NCBI GenBank assembly: GCA_043228905.1
Contig: JBHGNT010000007.1
Span: forward strand, 9,300,001-9,364,000
Source of the DNA: Azolla caroliniana
Taxonomy: Eukaryota > Polypodiophyta
Reading direction: 5' to 3'
DNA length: 64,000 bases
How positions within the stretch are numbered: the stretch's first letter is position 1; the number at the start of each line of letters is the position of its first letter. The notes beneath the pieces were generated by a model, which saw only the letters and a list, made by a program, of their open reading frames with translations, was not told the DNA's origin and searched no databases. Shown here one piece after another: positions 1-9,816 of the stretch. The position numbers were made by a program, and so were the translations under genes.

Positions 1-582
1 AGCTTTAACCACCAACATATCCCTCATCTTCGACTTCCACACTTAGTAGTTGAAGCCGGTGAGCTTGAACATGCTGCCAAACGATTCTTCCATTTCTTTT
101 GTTGTTCGCTCTGATACCAGATTGTGAAGAAAATAGCGCTCAGCCACAACCAAGTCTTAGATTCACTTCTTCAAGAATCAAACATAGAAATGGGAATAGA
201 GATGAATACTTGTACACCAAAAGAAAGTACACAGGATGTTTACCTCGAAAACCCTAATAGGAAAAAACCACGGGAGCCCATCGACTCCAAGCTATCGCTA
301 TATGAGAAAGGTACAATCAGAGAATCGGAGGCAATGACCTCGAGCTCTGTTTCTTCGCCAAGCGACAGTTACAACAGAGTATCACTTTGTATCTCTCTTT
401 GTCTCACTCTCTCTCTATACAACAATTATACACATACAACAACATGACAACACTCACTGTCCACGCTCACTATAAAGTGATTGCCCTAAGTCATATTTAT
501 ACTTATATGAATTTAGGGTTATTTACAAATATAGCCTCAATAGGCTTACTCAACACATTTACAAATGTGTGTTCTCTTCTGG
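1..582 (-). mobile_element. Copia LTR retrotransposon fragment (5' LTR, PBS, gag start)
   Basis: This is the 5' end of a minus-strand Copia element cut by the left window edge. The LTR starts at 123 on the + strand (TG boundary). The primer-binding site is at 108-119 and reads TGGTATCAGAGC on the minus strand, typical of initiator-Met tRNA priming. Gag begins with an ATG at 93 and reads MEESFGS..., closely matching the gag of the Copia at 13.5-16.9 kb, but a TAA stop replaces a codon after about 16 residues. The LTR body matches the LTRs at 9298-9804 and 12406-12953 and appears cut short near 575-582, where a different LTR begins. I infer a dead relic of the same Copia family. Confidence 0.75.
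108..119 (-). promoter_or_regulatory. Primer-binding site (iMet-tRNA type) of the 1-582 Copia
   Basis: The minus strand reads TGGTATCAGAGC three bases inside the LTR edge. This is the standard plant Copia minus-strand priming site. Confidence 0.8.
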
Positions 583-1171
583 TGTCGTGAAGATTTTCGG
601 CAATGGTGTGAAAATCGCATAAAACATACAAAATCGAGTATGAATCATATAAAACAATAATAGTGAAAATACTATTTTAAATAAATTTAATATCTTAGTA
701 CAAAAAGATGGAGGTCTTCAAAGAGCTTTCAAATGCACTTTACTGCATAAGAAACAAACATCTAAGTCTCAAGTTATGTGGGTAGGCAGTTTGTAAAGGA
801 AAAGAGAAAGATAAAACTGTGAGATATCCCACATAGCTAGGACAAATAAGGATCTCACCATATATAAGGCAGAGCAAAACCTATTATCTTTGTGTTTATA
901 TGTGGAGCATTGGATGAGTGGGTGTAGCGAAACCGGCAAGCGACTCGGGATGCGGACCGAACTGGCTCGGGATGCGAACCGGGTTGGACCAAACGAATGC
1001 AAATCGGACGGATCGGTCAGGTCAGTTGATCGCGGTGCATGGTATCTTAAAGATATTTGGTCCAAAAGCCTAATAGTATTTTGTGCATAAAACAAAAACA
1101 TGTAAGCAAGACTCTAACTTTGCACCTCCAAGATAGGAAGCAATAGGCTTACCATTAAGCCAAATCATTTC

Positions 1172-1211
1172 TGTAAACGTAAGTGTTTGCAGAAGCGTAA
1201 AACAGAGAACA

Positions 1212-1250
<39 letters not shown>

Positions 1251-1578
1251 AGAACACAATTTCAAAATTATATCAAGACTCTGTACACACACTGTGCTAA
1301 GTAGCACTATTTATACAAGTCCTCTTGGGACTGACAGAAGTACCATGTACTTCAATGCTCACACGAGCATCTGACACTTACTACGAGACTATAACTACCT
1401 AGTAGTCTATCCTATACTAGGCTTCCGATTGGACTTCCGGTTACAGATTGCACCCGGCCTCCACTGCTTGCCGGTTCGGTTGCTCACCGTCATACCGATC
1501 TGTTTCGCCCGATCCGTCTCGCTTACCGGCTCCGGCTTATTCAGCCGATCCGGCTCCGGTTGAGCTTGCCGCTCAACA
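1172..1578 (-). repeat. 3' LTR of the 1172-7046 Copia
   Basis: 407 bp, nearly identical to 6644-7046, with a GA microsatellite at about 1216-1249 that differs in length between the copies. On the minus strand it is preceded by the polypurine tract at 1579-1590. Confidence 0.95.
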
Positions 1579-1590
1579 CTCCCCCTCAAG
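1579..1590 (-). promoter_or_regulatory. Polypurine tract of the 1172-7046 Copia
   Basis: CTTGAGGGGGAG on the minus strand immediately precedes the 3' LTR, as expected for plus-strand priming. Confidence 0.85.
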
Positions 1591-2317
1591 CTCAACCTGA
1601 GGTGGGGTCGTAGTGTCGACCTCTGTGGCAGTCGGTTCTTCCAACCGACTTCTCCTGGCGTCACTCCGCCTTGCTCGCGCTCCTCGTCCGGTCCGGTCTT
1701 GTTTGCCGCGACCCCTTTGGTTCTGCGTGCCTCGACCCTCTCGGTCGGCATGTCTGCTCAATAGGCCCATCTCAGCACTCACGTTGTTGTGACTCCGGCG
1801 CTTGCCGATCCGTCGGTTCTCCCACGATGGCATCGACTTTCGCTGTGTCCGTGTCCCCATGGCCTTCAGTCGATCCGACTTATCCGGATCCATCTGTTGA
1901 TCCGAGTCAGTTGTCTCCGACTCGTTCCAGCTCTTGTCCGAATCAGTACACTCCGATTCGACTTCCGGCTTCAGGTCTCTCACCACATCGGACCACTTTC
2001 GAGTCTTGGCCTTCTCCATGCTTCCCTCGGCTTCTTCAGCCGGTGAACCGAAATCGAATTCTTCATTCGACTCCGCATCATGGTCAGTACCGTCGTGATG
2101 ACCTCCGCACAACATGCACTTCTCTTCCTGAGTGCACAACTCTTCTTCACAGCCGCTTGCTCCGACCTGTTCGGATGTGTCGACTTCCTTCGTCGACTCG
2201 GCTTCCTTCATCTTCTTGTCTCCTCTTCTTCCGGCTCTCCTCTTACTGACGGGTTCAACAGTATTTTTGCCTTTGCCCGTTTCGATAGAGACTTTGCCCT
2301 TGCTTCTCCCCCTCAAG
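1579..2317 (-). other. Coding 3' extension between two identical polypurine tracts
   Basis: The 12-mer CTTGAGGGGGAG (minus strand) occurs at 2306-2317, exactly where Copia pol normally ends (…LRGR), and again at 1579-1590 beside the LTR. Between them the pol frame stays open for about 240 codons. The product is hydrophilic and highly charged, has a degenerate knuckle CMLCGGHHDGTDH (about 2087-2125), a WSDVVRDL stretch and an Arg-rich end. It has no domain I recognise. The far end (QVELEGEC) is conserved in frame in the separate copy at 57.06-57.2 kb. Confidence 0.8.
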
Positions 2318-5300
2318 TGCGGCACGTCGAGATGCTGAATACCAAGCATGTCGATAAAGTGCTGCAACTTGTCCAATCCGAGCGGCTTGGTGAAGATGTC
2401 GGCAACTTGCCGATCCGTATGAACATACCGTAGGTCAACTTCACCACTCAGGACCCGCTCACGCACGAAGTGGTAGTGCACCTCGATGTGCTTTGTGCGA
2501 GCATGGAACACAGGGTTCCTGGCAAGCTGCAGGCTGCTCATGCTATCGCAGTAAATCGGGATCGGGGTCGGTACCTCGATCCGCAAGTCTCGCAGCAGTC
2601 GCCGAAGCCAGATGGCTTCACAAGTGGCAACGGTAGCGGCCCGGTACTCAGCCTCAGTGCTTGACAAAGCCACTGTGGGTTGCTTCTTGCTGCTCCACGC
2701 AACGACCGCGCTACCTATGGAGAACATGTATCCGGAAGTGGAGCGGCGATTAGATGCATCGCCGACCCAGTCAGCATCTGTGTAACCGACAAGCTCTTCG
2801 GGTATACCTTGCCGGTATAGCAGTCCCCAGTCCTTAGTGCCGCTGACATACTGTAATATTCGTTGCGCGCATTGAAGGTGCTCCACGGTCGGCTTCTGCA
2901 TGAACTGACTTACCATGCCGACCGGATAGCTGATGTCGGGTCGGGTGATGGTTAAGTATATCAGGCTTCCGACAACCTGTCGGAACCGTTTCTCATTGCA
3001 GGCCGGTCCGGAGTTGGGACGGAGCTTCTGGTTCCGGTCCAGGGGTGTGGAGATAGGTCGGCAATTCGTCATGCCGAACTTATACAACATATTCAACACG
3101 TAATGTCGTTGTGAGAGCAATATGCCGTCGGGGGTCCGGATCACTTCGATCCCAAGAAAATAATGGAGGTCCCCCAGGTCCTTCATTTCGAATGCGTCCG
3201 ACAACTGGGACTTGACGCGGTTGATTTCGGGAAGACCCGGTCCGGTGATGACTAAATCATCCACATACAAGAGTATACATACCGGACCGTCAGAGCCTTG
3301 CCGGATGAACAACGAAGAGTCCGACTTAGAGATAGCAAACCTCAGCTTACGCAACTGGTGCGTGATCTTCACGTTCCAAGCTCGGGGGGCTTGCTTCAAG
3401 CCGTAAAGCGACTTCTTCAGTCGGCATACCGCCGACTTGTTCATCTCCGATTGAAATCCGGGGGGCTGAGTCATCAAGACTTCTTCTTCAAGCTCTCCTT
3501 GAAGGAAGGCGTTCTTCACATCCATCTGGTGAAGATGCCACCCCCTTGCCGCAGCAACCGCTAGTACCACACGAACCGTCATCATCTTCGCCACAGGAGC
3601 GAAGGTCTCGTCGTAGTCGATTCCGTGGGTCTGCGCGTATCCCTTCACCACTAACCGGGCTTTGTACCGGTTAACAGAACCGTCGGCATTGTACTTGACC
3701 TTGTACACCCACTTGCATCCGATCGGTTTATAGTGACGGGGAGGATCAACTAGGTCCCAAGTTTCGTTGGCATCGAGTGCCCGCATTTCTTCGTCCATAG
3801 TGGCACGCCAATTTGCGTCCTTTGCCACTTCCTTGTAGCTCTCCGGCTCACGCACTTCTGTTACCTTAGTCATGTACGCATAATGATGCGCCATGTATTC
3901 ATTGTACCCGTATCGCATGACGGGATCCTTCTGGCGAGTTGATTGGCGCAACGCACCGTCACCTGATTTGAGGCCCTTCTTGGCCAGTTCGGTCTTTGTT
4001 GCCGAAGATCCGCCTTTCTCCTTTCCGGAGTCGGATACGCACCGATCCGACTCTTCGTTGCCGGTTTTGAATTCCGGTATCTTCCTCTTCCCCTTCTCTT
4101 TGCGCGTGAACCGTTTCCTTGGTTCCTTGCGCGGGGAGAGCACGGCAGAGTCTCCACCACTTGCCGTCTCTTCATCTGACTGGTCCAACCGACTCAGTCG
4201 CTCGTTCGGTCCACTCAACCGTAACGATTCCGGACCCTCAGCTTGAGTCCCGGCTTCATCATCCTCTGCCAGGGCTGATTCAGGCTCACTGGCCTGATCT
4301 TCCGGCATTGGGTCGGGATCGGAAGTCGGAGTTGGTACGAAGTACTAAGATGCTGATTCGTCGAACTCGACATCCCGGCTAACTCGGACTTCCTTCGTCC
4401 GGGGGTTATAGCACTTATACCCCTTTTGCTCTTGAGCATAGCCGACTAGGATGCATTTTTCCGATTTTGCATCCAGCTTTCTCCGCTTCTGATTTGGCAC
4501 ATGCACATACGCTATGCTGCCGAATATCTGAAGGTGTCTTAAGTCGGCCGTCTGGACCGCCTCCGCCCAGTAGAACTGGGGCATGCTCTTTTCCTCCAGC
4601 ATTGCCCCTGCCGCTTCGACGAGTGTCCGGTTCTTCCTTTCGGCCACACCGTTTTGCTCCGGTGTGTATCTGCAATTGAACTCTTGCCGAATTCCCTTCT
4701 GCTGTAGATAACTAGTGAATTGGCCGGAAAAATATTCCTTTCCGCCATCCGACCGAAGGCATTTGATCTTCCTCTCCGATTCCCGTTCCACCATCTTCTG
4801 GAGGCTCCGGAAACAGTCGAAGACTTCGTTCTTCCGCTCAATGAGGTAGATCCAAGTATGTCGAGTATAGTCGTCGATGAAGGAGACGAAGTATCGGCTC
4901 CCGCCAAGGCTTACACTTTGTGCCGGTCCCCACACATCTGAATGGATGAGATCGAGCTTGTTACGGCTCCAGTTCCGTTCGGTGGGGAATGGAAGCCAGT
5001 GTTGCTTCCCAAGTTGGCAGGCTTCACAAATTTCGGCTCTCCGGCCGCTGAACTTCGGCAAACCGAAAACGACTTGTTTCGTTTGCAGGTCTTGAAGCCT
5101 CCGGTAGTTGACGTGGCCTATCCGCTTGTGCCACAGGTCGATGTCCGACTCGAACTTCTGTCGTTTCGCGAACAGAGCGGTGCCAAAGTCATTGGTGTTG
5201 AGGATAAACATCTTCCCGTCTCTGTGCCCTTGCGCAATGACTTCGCCCTCATCCTCAATGAAGCACCCGAGGTGCGTAAACCGCACCTGCATCCCCTGGT

Positions 5301-6631
5301 CGACAATCTGACCGACGGACACCAGGTTCTTCGTGATTGTCGGAACGTGTAATACGTTCATCAGCTTCCCTTTCTGTCCGACGTGGCTTAGAGGGACTTC
5401 TCCGACGTGCACGATTGGGTGAGGAGTGTCGTCTTCGGTTTCGACTACTCCTGGTTGATCCGGTTTCTCCAGAAAGGAGAACCACTCTTTGTGGCTCGTC
5501 ATGTGGTTCGACGCGCCGGAATCAACATACCACACTTCCTCCATTTTGGAAGTGGTCTTCTTCATTGAGTTTGCCTTGTGATTCATCACCAAGGCCGGCC
5601 TCTTACCGGCCTTTCCGGTTCCGGATCCTCCTGATCCGTTTGCGTAGTGCGAGTTTTGCCGGCCATCCTTACCGGTCTTGCCGGATCCGGATTTGTCTGA
5701 ATCGGCATGCTTTCTCCAGCACTCGCTTTCCCTGTGGCCTTTTTTGCCACAGTACCAGCATTCCGTAGCGGATTTGTCTTGCCGGCTTCCGGCACCGCCT
5801 TGACTCCCCCTGCTTGTGGAAGTCCCGGAACTGCTATCGGCACGCTCATAGTGCCTCCGTTCCCGCTCTTGCCGGCCGCCTCCATTGCGTGCCGACCCAC
5901 CTCTTCCACCACGCCCACGGAGCTGATCCGTTCCCGTGTATAGCATTCGGTTGTCCGGGGATGCACTGGTAGATGCACCGGCGTGGTTCTCCTCTACAAG
6001 GAGCATCGACTGTAAGTCGAAGAATGAGGGGGTATTCTCCCTTGTACACACCGCAGTCCGGAACGCTCCGAACTTGGACGCCAGGCCTCCGAGGCATACC
6101 TGCACCATCTCGTCTTCCTCTACGGTAACATTGATAGAGGCAAGCGAGTCGCAGATCTTCTTTATCCGGCCCGTGTAGTCTGCCACGGACATGTTCTTCT
6201 GTCAAACATTGCTCAACTCCTGTCTGAGTTGCAGCTTCCGGGCAGTGGTGCTTGCGGCGAAAACCTTTTTCAGGTTCCCCCAAGCATCCTTCGGTGTCTT
6301 GGCGTCATGGATGTGGTTGAGCAGCTGATCGCCGACACTGGACGCGAAGCAGTACATCACCCTGCTTGCCGCCTGTTCCCATACCGGGAAGTCCTTGTGT
6401 GCCGAGTCGGGCACCGCATCATTCGCTCCTTCGACATAACTCCAATACCCGTGTCCAAGCAGGTACTGGTGCATCTTGTAAGACCAGGATGCGTAGTTGC
6501 TCCTATCGAGCTTCTCCACCGGGAGCGACGTAGCCATGCCTCTATCCATGTCTTCTACTGTGTCTGTTTTCGACCTGTTAGGGTTTTCTTCTCAAGAGTA
6601 AATGTTTGCAGCAGAGGTTCTCAACCCTCGC

Positions 6632-6643
6632 GCTCTGATACCA
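6632..6643 (-). promoter_or_regulatory. Primer-binding site of the 1172-7046 Copia
   Basis: TGGTATCAGAGC on the minus strand directly abuts the 5' LTR. It is complementary to the initiator-Met tRNA 3' region typical of plant Copia. Confidence 0.9.
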
Positions 6644-6682
6644 TGTAAACGTAAGTGTTTGCGGAAGCGTAAAACAGAGAAC

Positions 6683-6718
<36 letters not shown>

Positions 6719-7046
6719 AGAACACAATTTCAAAATTATATCAAGACTCTGTACACACACTGTGCTAAGTAGCACTATTTATACAAGTCCTCTTGGGATT
6801 GACAGAAGTACCATGTACTTCAATGCTCACATGAGCATCTGACACTTACTACGAGACTATAGCTACCTAGTAGTTTATCCTATACTAGGCTTCCGATTGG
6901 ACTTCCGGTTACAGATTGCACCCCGCCTCCACTACTTGCCGGTTCGGTTGCTCACCGTCATACCGATCCGTTTCGCCCGATCCGTCTCGCTTACCGGCTC
7001 CGGCTTATTCAGCCGATCCGGCTCCGGTTGAGCTTGCCGCTCAACA
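6644..7046 (-). repeat. 5' LTR of the 1172-7046 Copia
   Basis: 403 bp. It abuts the primer-binding site at 6632-6643 (TGGTATCAGAGC on the minus strand). The right flank ATTTC at 7047-7051 matches the left flank. Confidence 0.95.
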
Positions 7047-7146
7047 ATTTCTTTAGGGATTATATTTTTATCATTATAGCTTTACATGTAAATTCTCATA
7101 TTAGAGCTTGATTGAGTGACATGTGATGCATGAGCGCCAAATGGCA

Positions 7147-7255
7147 AACATGCATCACATGCATTCCATGCATTGTATGCATGTCTTGTACCCTCACATG
7201 CATTCTATGCATTGTATGCATGTCTTGTACCCTCACATGCATCATATGCATGGGA
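7147..7255 (+). repeat. 39-bp CATGCAT-rich minisatellite in the H1 LTR
   Basis: About 2.5 copies of a 39-bp unit built from CATGCATTC/TATGCATTG and CTTGTACCC. It lies between the U3 part and the leader of the H1 LTR, a similar place to the unrelated GC-rich minisatellite at 60060-60255 in H3. Confidence 0.8.
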
Positions 7256-7577
7256 GTATCCATAAAAGGGTGGATGAAACAAATCAAAAGGGGAGCGATG
7301 TATTAATCAAGAAATTATGAAGAGAAAATTCGTTCTCCAATTGATGGTGTATCTTGTTTCTTAAATCTAAAGTCAAGGGTCCAATCTTAATCTCTCTCTA
7401 TCTCTCTCATGCCATATCAATCTCTCTTGACCCAAAGTCAAGCATTTAAATCTCTCTCTCTTTTAATCTATCTTAAATCCTTTCTCGCTAAAGTTAGTGC
7501 AAACTTCGAATCCTTCCGGTCCAGAACCTCGGTGGTTCCGCCTCACGATCTGCGCCTAGTGATGGATCTTCACGACA

Positions 7578-7729
7578 CTGGTTCTTACCGGGTCCATCCG
7601 ATCCGGTTTCTGGATCTCTTTAGGTTCTCACCGGGCCCATCCGTTCCGGTTTCTGGATCTCTTTCGGTTCTCACCGGGCCCTCTTTATTCATAACCGGAT
7701 CCCATCCGGAGGGACCGATTTCCCAACAG
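7578..7729. repeat. Copia LTR fragment (9.3-12.9 kb family type)
   Basis: The end GGATCCCATCCGGAGGGACC followed by CCCAACA matches the terminal part of the LTR at 12406-12953. Two internal repeats (TCCGGTTTCTGGATCTCTTT) lie within it. It appears embedded in the LTR or leader of H1. I saw no flanking duplication. Confidence 0.5.
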
Positions 7730-8142
7730 CTCCATTGCCAGTTGTGCCCGATTGTACGTTTTGTTTTCCTATTAATCACTAGAATTTGCCGAGTCTCTCT
7801 CCTCTTGTGTTCGGGCATTCTTGCGCTTCTTCTGTTCATCTCGTGGTCTTCGTATCCTGAGCAGTGTTCCTGTCTCCGTTATGATCCTGCTATGTGTGCA
7901 CATCCGTGCGTGTGAGCTGTGAGCTCGTTGTTGCTATCCATCTACCGGTCCGGAGTAGTATTTGTCTCTAAGCCCGGGCGCTCACCGCTCGACATCCAGA
8001 ATCGTTCTAGATAACCTTCCCTCTCTCGTCAGTTCCTTGGTCCTAGAACCCGACAGACCCGCCCTGTTTCAACACATAGTCGCGGATTACTGGGATATAT
8101 TTGGTGAACCCGACATGAAAAGGGGAGGCAAAGAAGCTCGAG
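7730..8142 (+). other. H1 LTR end / leader region, unresolved
   Basis: No coding frame. It ends with the priming-site-like TGGTGAACCCGACATG at about 8102-8117, shared with the other H copies. The remainder is not alignable to the 60.8 kb copy by eye. Confidence 0.4.
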
Positions 8143-8892
8143 ATGAGGGAAAATGAACTTGCGGAGGTGATGGTGGTGGCCGTCGACCGTAGAGTGAATG
8201 TGCGGGAGAGCGGGGGTGGGCTCGACCGGGCCGTTGAAACAATAGTCGACATGATAGGCCGATTTAAAGGGAAGGACGCGACAAGCTACCTGGAGGCCTA
8301 CCAGGCCGAAATGATTATGAGGGACATCCCGGAAGATAGGAGGTTATCCGGATTCTTGCGAGTAGTGACACCGAGCATCCATGCGGAGGTGCTCGAGGTT
8401 CGGGCTGACTACCGGAATTGGGCGGAATTCGAGGGGCGGCTCCTTGAAAGGTACGATTTCGACGACTCACTCTGGTTGTCAAAACAGGAGTTCATGGCGT
8501 GGGTTGAGACCCCCGAAAAAGGGGGGAATACATCGGTGCTCCTCCAAGAGTTTGTAAAGCGATTTGCCCGACTCTTGGAATTAGATTAGACCGTGCTCGA
8601 TACGAGCAAGGTCCTGTTGTTTATTAAGTTCATCGACGCGGTAGACCTAGAGAAGGTGGGTCTCTAGTCGGAGACGGATGAATGACTCACGACTGACTGG
8701 GCCGTGTTAAAGAGGGTCTACATCCGTTTCGATAAGTGGTGGGATTGGAACAACGAGGGGTCGTCTACAAGGAAGAAGTTCGAGGATCCGATTCCGACCC
8801 GATCAGAAGAGACGAGACGATGGATCGAGTCGTGCACGGCCTTGACGAACGTGACTTTGGAGGAGATGATGAGGATGGTGCACGATCTCTAG
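8143..8892 (+). pseudogene. H-family gag remnant (H1)
   Basis: The ATG at 8143 opens 148 codons, then stops and further open stretches follow to 8892. The segment IVDMIGRFKGKDATSYLEAY aligns with IVGRFGAKNITDFLATYENEM in the gag at 60971-61324, and NWAEFEGRLLERYDFDD aligns with TWAEFEKALLVEY. The role is a capsid-like protein of a Gypsy-type element, inferred from the linked protease and RT in H3. It is broken by at least three stops and truncated before any zinc knuckle. Confidence 0.65.
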
Positions 8893-8935
8893 ATTGCTCA
8901 AAGCCCGGAGGGAAGGTGGCAATCAAGAGTGCAAT

Positions 8936-9297
8936 TGAAGCCCACCAAACGATAGGAGATGCATGTCACGGACACAACAACAGTCATATCAAAGATTCGA
9001 ACTCTTCACCACTTGTATACAGTCAAGTGTTATGTTCTAACCAACACATCCAAACGATGTTATATATATATATATCTTAGTATATTATTACTAGATTATC
9101 CATTCCAAGTTCTAGGAGTTTTTAGAAAGTTCTAGAACTAGAAGGTTCTAGAGGGTTCTAGAATATTCTCCCAAACATTCTAATGCATGTACTTCAACTC
9201 TCAATATAAATACTTATAACCTCCTTAGTCCCTTTCAGGGGATTCAGAACCAGTCATTGATACATCAATCTAGTATTCTTGTTCCATTTCATCTTGT
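8936..9297 (+). repeat. LTR-like fragment with HSE array and TATA box
   Basis: A (TA)n run at 9061-9075 is followed by heat-shock elements at 9121-9170 and TATAAATA at 9205-9212, an arrangement seen in stress-responsive LTR promoters. The 9298-12953 Copia is inserted into this sequence (TSD CTTGT), so 12954 onward is its continuation. I could not identify its own LTR ends. Confidence 0.5.
9121..9170 (+). promoter_or_regulatory. Heat-shock-element array
   Basis: Alternating GAA and TTC half-sites (AGAAAGTTCTAGAAC, AGAAGGTTCTAGA, GGTTCTAGAATATTC) give at least five nGAAnnTTCn / TTCnnGAA modules in 50 bp. A TATA box lies about 35 bp downstream. Heat-shock factors bind such arrays; function here is inferred. 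Confidence 0.65.
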
Positions 9298-9804
9298 TGT
9301 GCGGAAATAACGTTCGGCTACACCCGAGTCTTCAACAAGGAATAGAAGAGAACAAATTAAAAGTGAGATGACACAGGATGTTTACATGGAAAACCCTAAA
9401 TGGGAAAAACCACGAGAACCCACAGACTCCAAACTATCACTATATGAGAAAGGTACAATCAGAGACTCGGAGGCAATGACCTTGAGCTCTATGTCTTTGC
9501 CAGCCGATGGTTACAACAGAACCTAGTTCTGTATCTCTCTCCCTCCCTCGCTCTGTGTACAACAACAACTCTATATCGTCATCTGCATATTTATACTTAT
9601 ATGACTTTTGGGCTATTTACAAATATAGCTTCAGTGGGCTTATCCTAACATATTTACAAATATGTCCTTGGGTCCGGTTCGCACCGGATCCATCCTGGAT
9701 TTACTGGTTACGGTTTCCGGATCTTATCCGAAACCCTTCTAAATCCAGCTTCTTCATCCGGCTCGTCCGATCGGGCTTCTCTGGTTCTCATCAAACTCCC
9801 AACA
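9298..9804 (-). repeat. 3' LTR of the 9298-12953 Copia
   Basis: 507 bp, followed on the + strand by the complement of the polypurine tract (9805-9816). Confidence 0.88.
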
Positions 9805-9816
9805 AACTCCCCCTTC

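Larger units (their letters stand above)
1573..6549 (-). pseudogene. Copia gag-pol polyprotein, one frame with two premature stops
   Basis: A single minus-strand frame runs from the ATG at 6549 to a stop at 1573, about 1658 codons, broken only by TGA at 6202-6204 (codon 116) and TAG at 4345-4347 (codon 735). Order: gag (MHQYLLGHGYWSYVEG), a CX2CX4HX4C zinc knuckle near codon 262, protease with canonical VDSGAS near codon 340, integrase (HHCC then DDE core), RT with YVDD near codon 1094, and RNase H (STEAEYRAA) near codon 1297. About 30 residues are missing between integrase AVQTA and DLRHLQIFGS (about 4545) compared with the related copy at 29.6 kb. The last ~245 codons (below 2317) extend past the usual Copia end and even into the 3' LTR. 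Typical Copia polyproteins are 1300-1450 aa, so this one is long because of the tail. Confidence 0.92.
1172..7046 (-). mobile_element. Near-complete Copia LTR retrotransposon, 5.9 kb, TSD ATTTC
   Basis: Both LTRs (1172-1578 and 6644-7046) begin TGTAAACG and end CTCAACA on the + strand and are flanked by the 5-bp duplication ATTTC (1167-1171 and 7047-7051). I count about eight substitutions in roughly 400 aligned LTR bases, plus GA-tract length differences, so the insertion is fairly recent. The internal region encodes gag, protease, integrase, RT and RNase H in Copia order on the minus strand. It is interrupted by two in-frame stops and an in-frame integrase deletion. The element sits inside the LTR of H1. 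It is longer than usual because of a coding extension between RNase H and the 3' LTR. Confidence 0.95.
583..8935 (+). mobile_element. H1: Ty3/Gypsy-like element, LTR split by a Copia, gag remnant
   Basis: 583-1171 aligns clearly with 59705-60020 (shared blocks such as GAGATATCCCACATAG and a TATATAAGG box near 860), so both are U3 regions of one LTR family starting TGTCGTG. The LTR is interrupted at 1171/7052 by a complete Copia flanked by ATTTC. It resumes at 7052 with a minisatellite and ends near the priming-site-like TGGTGAACCCGACATGA at about 8102, which is shared in degraded form with 26541 and 60923. A gag remnant follows. The part at 7578-8085 is not alignable to the 60.8 kb copy and contains a foreign LTR piece. 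The right boundary is uncertain. Confidence 0.6.

Noticed and set aside
1671-2433. Plus-strand frames opposite the Copia pol tail
   Set aside because: They mirror a long coding frame on the minus strand and have no domain of their own.
7147-7255. CRISPR array
   Set aside because: Direct 39-bp units without unique spacers, in a plant LTR. It is a minisatellite.
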